From: JBJKPP01 sp046706145
GTDB lineage: Bacteria; Bacteroidota; Ignavibacteria; Ignavibacteriales; Ignavibacteriaceae
Assembly: GCA_046706145.1 (NCBI GenBank)
Contig: JBJKPP010000245.1
Coordinates: 1 to 5,268 of the forward strand
Direction: 5' to 3'
DNA: 5,268 nt
The notes below the pieces were generated by a model that made no database searches, had not been told where the DNA came from, and worked only from the letters and a program-made list of their open reading frames with translations. Shown piece by piece: positions 1-5,268 of this stretch (within the stretch, counting starts at the first letter, position 1; every line of letters begins with the position of its first letter). The position numbers were made by a program, and so were the translations under genes.

Positions 1-260
1 TCCCTGCTCCAATATTGACTAAGTCCATGCAAGTCGGGACCCATATCTGTTCCGTCTAAGTTAACGCCGTGGCAGTTCGTGCATCCGAGCCTATTAACTA
101 ACTCAGCAGGAGAAACATTTTCTGAAGATAAATTTGTCTGAGGAGTAGGATTTGTTATGTCATTGCCGTTTTCACTTTGTTTTTGAGTTGCTTGCTCAAG
201 GAAAAATAATAATAGAAAAAGAACTAAGGCAGAAGCAATCCAGATTTGTGTTTTTGTCAT
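1..260 (-). CDS. c-type cytochrome, N-terminal part (truncated by window edge)
   Basis: The minus-strand frame opens with ATG at 260-258 and runs off the left edge, giving 86 complete codons. The N-terminus (MTKTQIW...) leads into a hydrophobic stretch at about residues 6-21, rich in Leu and Phe, which is a signal peptide or membrane anchor; there is no lipobox cysteine. A polar, Asn/Thr/Ser/Gln-rich linker follows (about 22-50). The heme-attachment site is C60-T-N-C63-H64, followed by GVNLDGTDMGPDLHGL, typical of small class I monoheme cytochromes c. The distal Met ligand would lie beyond the edge. The protein should carry electrons on the outer face of the cytoplasmic membrane; its partner cannot be told from here. 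The start is chosen because it sits directly before the hydrophobic segment; no strong Shine-Dalgarno sequence precedes it. The gene is divergent from the DUF255 gene at 507. Other heme sites or a fused domain downstream cannot be excluded. Confidence 0.88.
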   Translation of the reverse strand, partial: MTKTQIWIASALVLFLLLFFLEQATQKQSENGNDITNPTPQTNLSSENVSPAELVNRLGCTNCHGVNLDGTDMGPDLHGLSQYWSR

Positions 261-281
261 AAGATGATTAATAATAGTTTA

Positions 282-295
282 TCCCGTCTACGGGA
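282..295. repeat. Short perfect hairpin (TCCCG/CGGGA)
   Basis: The sequence is TCCCG, loop TCTA, CGGGA: a perfect 5-bp, GC-rich stem with a 4-nt loop. It lies 21 bp upstream of the cytochrome start codon, so it would fall in that gene's 5' leader if transcription starts further upstream. No T-run follows on either strand, so it is not an intrinsic terminator. It could be a leader stem affecting mRNA stability or translation, or a copy of a dispersed palindrome. The sequence alone does not decide. Confidence 0.45.
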
Positions 296-319
296 AGCGT
301 GTTTATATGTTATTTCTAT

Positions 320-341
320 ACCTGCCTTTCGGTAGGCAGGT
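320..341. repeat. GC-rich palindromic element (ACCTGCCT/AGGCAGGT)
   Basis: The two 8-nt arms ACCTGCCT (320-327) and AGGCAGGT (334-341) are perfectly complementary around the 6-nt loop TTCGGT. The arms are much richer in GC than the surrounding DNA. No T-run follows on either strand, which argues against a canonical intrinsic terminator, and no plus-strand gene ends nearby. A second AGGCAG at 363-368 could compete for pairing with the left arm. From memory, palindromes of the CCTGCC...GGCAGG type are frequent between genes in many environmental bacterial genomes, so a dispersed REP-like element is my preferred reading; only one copy is seen here. Confidence 0.55.
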
Positions 342-506
342 CTGTGATAGCAGTCATTTTGCAGGCAGAGCTAAAAAGCTGCTGATTTTCTTCATTTTAT
401 CAATTAATTTCTTATTAAATTGTTCAGTAAAGTCAATAAACATATCGATTTTGACTAAATTAAACAAACTCGCTTGATGCGGATAAATAAAATAGAATAA
501 GCTAAT

Positions 507-2594
507 ATGAGCATTAAAAAACCAAATAGATTAATAAATGAAAAAAGTCCTTACCTTCTTCAACATGCACACAATCCCGTTGATTGGTATGCCTGGGGTG
601 AGGAAGCTTTCACTGCTGCAAAAAACGAGAACAAACCTATTTTTCTTTCGATTGGTTATTCAACTTGCCATTGGTGTCATGTAATGGAAAAAGAATCTTT
701 TGAGGATGAAGAAGTTGCTGCGTTGATGAATGACACTTTTGTGTCCATCAAAGTTGATAGGGAAGAAAGACCGGACATTGACGGAATTTATATGACAGTT
801 TGTCAGGCAATTACTGGAAGCGGAGGTTGGCCGCTTACTGTAATCATGACACCAGAACAAAAGCCATTTTTTGCGGGAACGTATTTTCCTAAAGAAGATA
901 GATTTGGCCGGATGGGAATGATTAATATGGCTAAAAGGATAAAAAAACTTTGGCAGACCAATAAAGAACAACTGCTCCAATCGGCAGACGAGATTTCAGG
1001 AATTGTAGAGCACGCAAATAAAATTCAAGGCGAAGAAGAAATAAGTAAAAGTATCTTTGATAAAGCTTACACTGAATTCAACAATAGATTTGACAGTGAG
1101 TTTGGTGGATTCGGCACGGCGCCTAAATTTCCCACTCCCCATAATCTTAGTTTTCTACTTAGGTACTGGAAAAGAAGCAAAGATGAGCATGCACTTCAGA
1201 TGGTTCAGAAAACACTTACAAGAATGCGAGAAGGCGGAATTTTTGACCAATTGGGTTTTGGGTTTCACCGCTATTCTACAGACAAAAGATGGCTTGTTCC
1301 TCACTTTGAAAAAATGCTATACGACCAGGCTCAACTTGTAGAAGTTTATATTGAGATTTATCAAGCAACTAAAAAAGAACTCTACAAAAAAACTGCAGAA
1401 GAAATTCTGGAGTACGTTCAAAGAGACATGACTTCACCGGAAGGTGGATTTTATTCTGCAGAGGATGCGGACAGCGAAGGTGTAGAAGGTAAATTTTATT
1501 TGTGGGAATATGAAGAAGTAAAAGAAATTCTTGATGATGAAGATTTTAATATCTTTCCAGAAACATTTAATGTCTTTAAAGATGGTAATTGGATCGAGAG
1601 TGTAAGAGAAGGTAAGAAAGGAACGAATATTCTTCACACTGAAACAAATATTGCAGAGTTATCGCAGAAATTTAATCTGTCCGCAGATGAAATTAAAAAC
1701 AAACTAGAAAAAATAAGAAAAAAACTTTTCGATGAAAGAGAAAAAAGGATTCATCCATTTAAGGATGATAAAATTCTTACTGATTGGAATGGAATGATGA
1801 TTTCTGCTTTTTCAAAAGCTTATCAAGTTTCAGGTAAAAAAAATTACAAAGAAGCTGCAGAAAAAGCTTTTGATTTTGTTCGCAGTAGCTTGATGAACAA
1901 CGAAGGAAGATTATTTCACAGGTTTAGAAATAATGAGAAATCAATTTTGGGAAATTTAGATGATTATGCGTTTTTTATAAAAGCCCTTCTTGATTTGTAT
2001 GAATCAACTTTTAAAACCGATCTTTTGGCGCTGGCTTTAAGACTAAATGATGATGTAATTAAACTTTTTGCAGATGAGGAAAACGGCGGATTCTTCTTCA
2101 CATCGATTGATTCTGAGAAACTTCTTGCTAGGCAGAAAGAGATTTATGACGGAGCCGTCCCTTCTGGTAATTCAATAATGATGCTTAATCTGCTCAGAAT
2201 TGCAAGAATTACCGGAAAAACTGAGTTCGAAAGCAGAGCATTACAACTTTCCAAGACTTTTTCTAAGATGGTAAATAATTCGCCCGCAGGATTTACGCAG
2301 CTTTTGAATGCTTTGGATTTTGCTTTTGGCCCTACAAAGGAAATAATTGTCATTTCTGGTCAAAAATCGAAGGATTTTGAAAGCATGCTGGATTTGTTAA
2401 ATAGCAGTTTTTTCCCAAATAAAACCCTAATTGTGAAATATGAAGATGATAATTCAATCGTAGATTTGGCAGGTTATTTGAGTGATTATCGAATGTTGGA
2501 TGTGAAAACAACGGTATATATTTGTGAAAATTATGTGTGTAATCAGCCTATTACTGATGTGACAGAACTGGAGAAATACTTAAAGATAGAATAG
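507..2594 (+). CDS. DUF255 thioredoxin-like protein (YyaL/SPATA20 family, COG1331)
   Basis: A complete 695-residue protein of the usual family length. It starts MSIKKPNRL and lacks a signal peptide or membrane helix, so it should be cytosolic. The N-terminal DUF255 domain (about 7-165) has the hallmark SPYLLQHAHNPVDWYAWG (14-31), the redox-type motif C54-H-W-C57, DREERPDI (84-91) and GGWPLT (106-111) with the cis-Pro of thioredoxin folds at P109. The rest (about 185-690) is an alpha/alpha-barrel of the six-hairpin glycosidase/epimerase type, with the conserved WLVPHFEKMLYDQ (H266), SAEDADSEG (about 318-326), LTDWNGMM (424-431) and DGAVPSGNS (548-556). The biochemical role of the family is not settled; a thiol-disulfide function is suggested by the CxxC motif, and a carbohydrate-linked role by the barrel, but neither is shown by the sequence. 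ATG at 507 is chosen because the conserved family start follows at once. The sigma-factor gene begins 56 bp downstream on the same strand, so co-transcription is possible. Confidence 0.95.
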   Translation: MSIKKPNRLINEKSPYLLQHAHNPVDWYAWGEEAFTAAKNENKPIFLSIGYSTCHWCHVMEKESFEDEEVAALMNDTFVSIKVDREERPDIDGIYMTVCQAITGSGGWPLTVIMTPEQKPFFAGTYFPKEDRFGRMGMINMAKRIKKLWQTNKEQLLQSADEISGIVEHANKIQGEEEISKSIFDKAYTEFNNRFDSEFGGFGTAPKFPTPHNLSFLLRYWKRSKDEHALQMVQKTLTRMREGGIFDQLGFGFHRYSTDKRWLVPHFEKMLYDQAQLVEVYIEIYQATKKELYKKTAEEILEYVQRDMTSPEGGFYSAEDADSEGVEGKFYLWEYEEVKEILDDEDFNIFPETFNVFKDGNWIESVREGKKGTNILHTETNIAELSQKFNLSADEIKNKLEKIRKKLFDEREKRIHPFKDDKILTDWNGMMISAFSKAYQVSGKKNYKEAAEKAFDFVRSSLMNNEGRLFHRFRNNEKSILGNLDDYAFFIKALLDLYESTFKTDLLALALRLNDDVIKLFADEENGGFFFTSIDSEKLLARQKEIYDGAVPSGNSIMMLNLLRIARITGKTEFESRALQLSKTFSKMVNNSPAGFTQLLNALDFAFGPTKEIIVISGQKSKDFESMLDLLNSSFFPNKTLIVKYEDDNSIVDLAGYLSDYRMLDVKTTVYICENYVCNQPITDVTELEKYLKIE

Positions 2595-2615
2595 ATTTTA
2601 GAATATTTTTTATAT

Positions 2616-2633
2616 ATCTGCTAGTTGGCAGAT
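2616..2633. repeat. Small hairpin between DUF255 gene and sigma gene
   Basis: ATCTGC (2616-2621) and GCAGAT (2628-2633) form a perfect 6-bp stem around TAGTTG, in which T and G can add a wobble pair. It lies 21 bp after the DUF255 stop codon and 17 bp before the sigma start. The downstream sequence (TTGAACGACAG) has no T-run, so it does not look like an intrinsic terminator for the plus strand. It may be a processing or stability stem in a shared mRNA, or a small dispersed palindrome. Confidence 0.4.
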
Positions 2634-2650
2634 TTGAACGACAGAAGTAA

Positions 2651-3145
2651 ATGATGGAAATTTATAGCGAGTACGACATAAAGTCTTTGACAATAAAGGC
2701 CAAGGGAAAAAACCTAGAGGCGTTTGAACAGGTATATAATTTTAATGTTCCTAAAATATATGCCCTTTGTTTGAGAATGACTTCCGATGATGAATTATCT
2801 AACAGACTTACAAAAGAGATTTTTCTGGATGCATGGAAGAATTTGTCTAATTATGACGAACAAAACTCGTTTGAATTATGGCTGACTACAATTGCTGTTA
2901 AAAGGATTGTTGCCGGGGTAAGAAATGCTTCAAATGAAACCATTAAAGACAAATCAAATTCTTCTGTCAATATAGTAGAAAGTAAACTTAAACGTCTTCC
3001 GGAGATGGAGAGATTAATTTTTATTCTATACGATATAGAAAAATTTAGCTATAAAGATATTACTATTATTACCTCAATGACAATTAAAGAAGTTAAATCA
3101 GTTTTAATAAAAGCCAGGCTAAAATTATTGAGAGAAATTCGATGA
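2651..3145 (+). CDS. RNA polymerase sigma factor, ECF (sigma-70 family)
   Basis: The 164-residue product has the length and two-domain layout of ECF sigma factors. Region 2 spans about 22-90: EAFEQVYNFNVPKIYALCLRM, then DDELSNRLTKEIFLDAWKNL (47-65), matching the usual 'aeDltQevFlkaw' block that contacts RNA polymerase and the -10 element, then FELWLTTIAVKRI. A short linker (about 91-106) leads to region 4 (about 107-162): KLKRLPEMERLIFILYDIEKFSYKDI and a helix-turn-helix ending KSVLIKARLKLL, which would read the -35 element. Sigma regions 1.1 and 3 are absent, as expected for ECF. The recognition helix departs from the common 'G-TVKSRL-RAR' pattern (see findings). Start: ATG codons at 2651 and 2654 are both possible, and a weak AGAAG lies just upstream. 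The stop codon overlaps the anti-sigma ATG, so the two are one translationally coupled unit. The target promoters are unknown. Confidence 0.88.
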   Translation: MMEIYSEYDIKSLTIKAKGKNLEAFEQVYNFNVPKIYALCLRMTSDDELSNRLTKEIFLDAWKNLSNYDEQNSFELWLTTIAVKRIVAGVRNASNETIKDKSNSSVNIVESKLKRLPEMERLIFILYDIEKFSYKDITIITSMTIKEVKSVLIKARLKLLREIR

Positions 3146-4308
3146 CGGATCACAATCGAATTAAAATCTTAATTAATGACTATGTAAATGAGGTTCTTCC
3201 CGACGAATTGGATAAGGAAATCGAAGGACATGTAGATGAGTGTGAGGAGTGTAAAAGTTTTTTAGATAAAGTACAGGAACTTTTGAATATAACTTCTTCG
3301 ATTACTCCAGAGATAATCCCTCCAAAAGAAATATGGGATTCGATTGTTGCTGATATAGAAAGAACTCAACCTGAAGAAAAGAAAAAAATAGTTACTGTAA
3401 AAGAAAATCCAGTTGTCAAGCAGAAACAAGAAATAAAAGAGACTCCGCAAGATTTTCTAGTAAAGAGCAGTGTTCCTAAAATAAACAGAACTAGGAGAAA
3501 AAGAATTTCTCCAAAATTGATATTAATGACAATGTTTGTTTTAGTAATTGCTGCTGTATTTTACTACTTAAACATGGGTAAATCCGGTTGGAAGATCCAG
3601 ACTGTAAAAGGAACTGCTATGATTGGCAAATCAGATGTTTCAACAGGGAGTGTACTTTCTGACGGTGAAAAACTTGTAACCGGTCCAGGCGGCTCTGCAC
3701 AAGTAGAAGTACCCAATTTTGGATTGATTAGCCTAACCCAGAACTCAGTTATAAGTAAAGACGGCAAAGATGGAATTCAGTTCTTACATGGTAAGATATA
3801 TATAAATAAAACTGTAAGGACAAGCGATTTATTTTCAATCATTTGTTTAGGGGCACAAGCAAAAACCTTAGATGCATATAATTCCTATAATATTACTAAT
3901 AACCTTCAAACAGCTTCGTTGTCTATAGATAGCGGGCTGGTGCAAGTTAAGGGCAGTAATTTTTCTGCATATGTACCTGCTGGTTTTACTTGTGAGATTA
4001 ACAAAACAAACGGGGTAGGAATTCCATACTCAGAAAATGCATCGCCTTATATGGTTCAGGCTTTAAGAAGTTACACTTTTGGAGGGCAACAATATGCCAT
4101 TGCACAGGTATTATCAGTAGCACAAAAAAGCGATGCAGTATCTCTCTGGCATCTTTTGGCTAGAGTTGAGGCCAAGTACAAAGCAACTATTTTCAGTCAG
4201 CTTGCCTCTTATGTTTCGCCGCCTTCAGGCCTTACGCTAAACAGCTCGTTAAGCCTAAACTCAACTCAGATGATGAGTTGGTTTAAGAAAATTACTTCCA
4301 ATCATTAA
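3142..4308 (+). CDS. Membrane anti-sigma factor: ZAS zinc finger, one TM helix, FecR domain
   Basis: A 388-residue protein starting in ATGA, overlapping the sigma stop by 4 nt. Residues 1-45 form a ZAS-type anti-sigma domain with H30-x3-C34-x2-C37 and H4 as probable fourth zinc ligand; this part should bind the sigma factor in the cytoplasm. A charged, Lys/Glu-rich linker runs over about 60-120. A basic patch (R116-R121) precedes one membrane helix (about 124-144: PKLILMTMFVLVIAAVFYYL), giving N-in/C-out topology. Outside follows a FecR-like domain (about 149-260: W-KIQTVKGTAMIG, 'GSVLSDGEKLVTGPGGSAQVEV', LTQNSVIS). The last 100 residues hold a conserved-looking segment, SLWHLLARVEAKYK...VSPPSGLTL, followed by a Ser/Asn/Leu-rich stretch. 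Two outside cysteines, C235 and C284, could form a disulfide. The expected role is to hold the neighbouring sigma factor until an envelope or extracellular signal arrives. No TonB-dependent receptor is present, so an iron-uptake role as in FecR proper is unsupported. Confidence 0.85.
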   Translation: MTDHNRIKILINDYVNEVLPDELDKEIEGHVDECEECKSFLDKVQELLNITSSITPEIIPPKEIWDSIVADIERTQPEEKKKIVTVKENPVVKQKQEIKETPQDFLVKSSVPKINRTRRKRISPKLILMTMFVLVIAAVFYYLNMGKSGWKIQTVKGTAMIGKSDVSTGSVLSDGEKLVTGPGGSAQVEVPNFGLISLTQNSVISKDGKDGIQFLHGKIYINKTVRTSDLFSIICLGAQAKTLDAYNSYNITNNLQTASLSIDSGLVQVKGSNFSAYVPAGFTCEINKTNGVGIPYSENASPYMVQALRSYTFGGQQYAIAQVLSVAQKSDAVSLWHLLARVEAKYKATIFSQLASYVSPPSGLTLNSSLSLNSTQMMSWFKKITSNH

Positions 4309-4318
4309 ATAGAACACA

Positions 4319-4360
4319 GATTTTTATGATCGTTTAAGATCGTAATTGATCATAAAAATC
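4319..4360. repeat. Perfect 13-bp inverted repeat in convergent gap
   Basis: GATTTTTATGATC (4319-4331) and GATCATAAAAATC (4348-4360) are exact reverse complements around a 16-nt spacer. GATC occurs at 4328, 4338 and 4348, exactly 10 bp apart. The element lies just after the anti-sigma stop codon, between convergent genes, where a two-way terminator would be expected, but neither side carries a T-run directly after the stem. I recall similar 'GATTTTTATGATC...GATCATAAAAATC' elements recurring between genes in Bacteroidota and Ignavibacteriota-like genomes, so a dispersed intergenic repeat is plausible; this memory is not a search result. Confidence 0.65.
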
Positions 4361-4381
4361 GTATGAAATATGCAGTCCATT

Positions 4382-4412
4382 AAAAAAATAACAATTCGGA
4401 AAAAGTTTTCCG
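4382..4412 (-). terminator. Probable intrinsic terminator of the lipoamide dehydrogenase gene
   Basis: Read on the minus strand, immediately after the stop codon comes CGGAAA, loop ACTT, TTTCCG (4412-4397), a 6-bp stem that can close one more A-T pair. It is followed by AATTGTTA and then seven T residues (4388-4382). A hairpin next to a T-run right behind the gene fits an intrinsic terminator. The 8-nt gap between stem and T-run and the AT-rich upper stem make it weaker than a textbook case. Confidence 0.5.
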
Positions 4413-4413
4413 C

Positions 4414-5268
4414 TTACTTTTTGGGTTTATAAAAATCTTTACTCTGTCCAAAAAATAAATCCGCTGCTTCTGATATTGTCTCCGACAAGGTTGGGTGTGG
4501 GTGAATACTGAGTTTTAAGTCAGTCAGATTTGCGGCCATCTCAATAGCTAGTACACCTTCTGCGATTAATTCTCCGGCTCCTGCTCCGCAAATTCCAACT
4601 CCAAGTATTCTTTCAGTTGCAGGGTCGATAATTAATTTGGTCACTCCGTCGTTTCTTCCGATAGTTGTTGCTCTGCCGGAAGCTGTCCACGGAAATTTTG
4701 ATACTTCGTACTTTATTCCTTTTTCTTTGGCTTGATTCTCGATTAAACCTGCCCATGCGATTTCCGGATCAGTAAATACAACTGCGGGAATAGCGTGCGG
4801 CTCAAAGGCTGCTTTATGTCCGGCTATAACTTCAACAGCAGTTTTTCCTTCATGGGAGGCCTTGTGTGCCAGCATAGGTTCGCCGGCAATATCGCCAATA
4901 GCATAAATGTTTGGATCGTTAGTTTGCATTTGGTTGTTGGTAGTTATCCAGCCTCTTTCGTTTGTTTTGACCTTCGTGTTTTCAAGTCCAAGCCCACGCG
5001 TATCAGGTTTTCTTCCAACAGAAACAAGAACATAGTCAAAATTTTGTTTGGATGTCTCTCCATCTTCTCCTTGGATTTTTACTATTATTCCGTTTTTAGT
5101 CTCGCTCATCTCCGTCACTTTTGAGTTGAGCATTATTTTGTCGAATTTCTTTTGAAGATTCCTAGAAAGAAAATTTACTAAGTCTCTATCCACACCTGGA
5201 AGCAGCCCATCGGTCATTTCAACTACCGATACTTTAGTACCCAGAGAATGATAAACCGAACCGAGTTC
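4414..5268 (-). CDS. lpdA: Dihydrolipoamide dehydrogenase (E3), C-terminal part (truncated by window edge)
   Basis: The frame enters from the right edge and ends with TAA at 4416-4414, giving 284 of an expected 460-475 residues. It opens inside the NAD-binding Rossmann motif (ELGSVYHSLGTKVSVVE, the final Glu being the usual NAD ribose ligand), so the true start and the redox-active CxxxxC disulfide lie outside the window. Visible landmarks are VSVGRKPDT (about 82-90), the C-terminal FAD motif YAIGDIAGEPMLAHKASHEG (about 122-141) and the dimerisation domain starting near IPAVVFTDPEIAWAG. The catalytic dyad H258/E263 sits in HPTLSE near the C-terminus. The enzyme re-oxidises dihydrolipoamide with NAD+ in pyruvate or 2-oxoglutarate dehydrogenase or the glycine cleavage system, in the cytoplasm; which complex it serves cannot be told here. 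An internal Met at 5217-5215 is not the start, since conserved sequence continues upstream of it. It converges on the anti-sigma gene. Confidence 0.96.
   Translation of the reverse strand, partial: ELGSVYHSLGTKVSVVEMTDGLLPGVDRDLVNFLSRNLQKKFDKIMLNSKVTEMSETKNGIIVKIQGEDGETSKQNFDYVLVSVGRKPDTRGLGLENTKVKTNERGWITTNNQMQTNDPNIYAIGDIAGEPMLAHKASHEGKTAVEVIAGHKAAFEPHAIPAVVFTDPEIAWAGLIENQAKEKGIKYEVSKFPWTASGRATTIGRNDGVTKLIIDPATERILGVGICGAGAGELIAEGVLAIEMAANLTDLKLSIHPHPTLSETISEAADLFFGQSKDFYKPKK

Larger units (their letters stand above)
261..506. other. Divergent intergenic region
   Basis: This 246-bp gap separates the minus-strand cytochrome from the plus-strand DUF255 gene and must hold promoters for both. 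I see no credible coding frame or RNA gene. It contains two compact hairpins, listed separately. A weaker imperfect hairpin lies at 366-384 (CAG-AGCT, loop AAAA, AGCT-G-CTG) followed by a T-rich stretch. For the rightward gene, TTGACT at 451-456 is a possible -35 box, but the hexamer 17 bp downstream (TTGATG) is a poor -10. TAAAAT at 488-493 is a better -10 but has no good -35 partner. No promoter is therefore called. The 15 bp before the ATG at 507 are A-rich and lack a GGAGG-like site. Confidence 0.6.

Noticed and set aside
451..479. Sigma-70 promoter TTGACT-17-TTGATG before the DUF255 gene.
   Set aside because: The -35 box is good but the -10 hexamer matches the consensus at only two positions; alternatives nearby lack a partner box.
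666..680. C-H-W-C-H at residues 54-58 of the DUF255 protein matches the heme-binding CxxCH pattern.
   Set aside because: The protein has no export signal and the motif is the well-known active-site position of DUF255 thioredoxin-like domains; it is not evidence for a cytochrome.
660..980. Minus-strand open frame of about 106 codons inside the DUF255 gene.
   Set aside because: It is antisense to strongly conserved coding sequence, its product resembles no protein family and it has no start context; it is a shadow of the real gene.
2616..2633. Intrinsic terminator after the DUF255 gene.
   Set aside because: The stem is only 6 bp and no T-run follows it; it was kept as a plain hairpin.
2651..4308. 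FecI/FecR-type iron-siderophore signalling system.
   Set aside because: The pair has a FecR domain, but no TonB-dependent receptor or polysaccharide-uptake gene is adjacent, and the N-terminal ZAS motif differs from classical FecR.
4795..5124. Plus-strand open frame of about 109 codons opposite the lipoamide dehydrogenase gene.
   Set aside because: The opposite strand encodes clearly conserved FAD/NAD-binding motifs over the whole stretch; the plus-strand product looks like random translation.
1..5268. CRISPR array, tRNA, rRNA, insertion sequence or prophage signature.
   Set aside because: No regularly spaced direct repeats, no tRNA-like cloverleaf, no transposase or integrase frame and no terminal repeats were seen on either strand.

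Overview
The window is an AT-rich, gene-dense bacterial segment holding five protein-coding genes, two of them cut by the window edges. Gene starts have weak or no recognisable Shine-Dalgarno sequences, and the intergenic gaps carry small GC-rich palindromes. Together with a DUF255 protein and a FecR-type anti-sigma factor, this suggests the Bacteroidota/Chlorobiota/Ignavibacteriota group or a similar environmental lineage. The assignment is an impression from style and gene content, not a phylogenetic result.

Layout: (1) positions 1-260, minus strand: N-terminal part of a membrane-anchored or exported c-type cytochrome with one CxxCH site. (2) 261-506: a divergent intergenic region with two compact hairpins. 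(3) 507-2594, plus strand: a full-length DUF255/COG1331 protein (YyaL/SPATA20 family) with an N-terminal thioredoxin-like domain (CHWC) and a C-terminal alpha/alpha-barrel region. (4) 2651-3145 and 3142-4308, plus strand: an ECF-type sigma factor overlapping by ATGA with a single-pass anti-sigma factor that combines a zinc-binding ZAS motif, one membrane helix and an external FecR domain. (5) 4309-4413: a convergent intergenic region with a perfect 13-bp inverted repeat and a likely terminator for the right-hand gene. (6) 4414-5268, minus strand: C-terminal 284 residues of dihydrolipoamide dehydrogenase.

Functionally, the sigma and anti-sigma genes form a self-contained signalling unit: the membrane anti-sigma should hold the sigma factor until an envelope signal is sensed through the FecR/C-terminal part. 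The DUF255 gene lies 56 bp upstream on the same strand with no convincing terminator between, so the three may be co-transcribed. The cytochrome and lipoamide dehydrogenase belong to respiration and 2-oxoacid or glycine metabolism and appear to be in separate transcription units.

I do not see an obviously new system. The points most worth a second look are the anti-sigma architecture (His/His/Cys/Cys zinc site fused through a membrane helix to FecR plus a distinctive C-terminal segment), its pairing with a thioredoxin-like protein, and the 42-bp palindrome with three GATC sites spaced exactly 10 bp apart.
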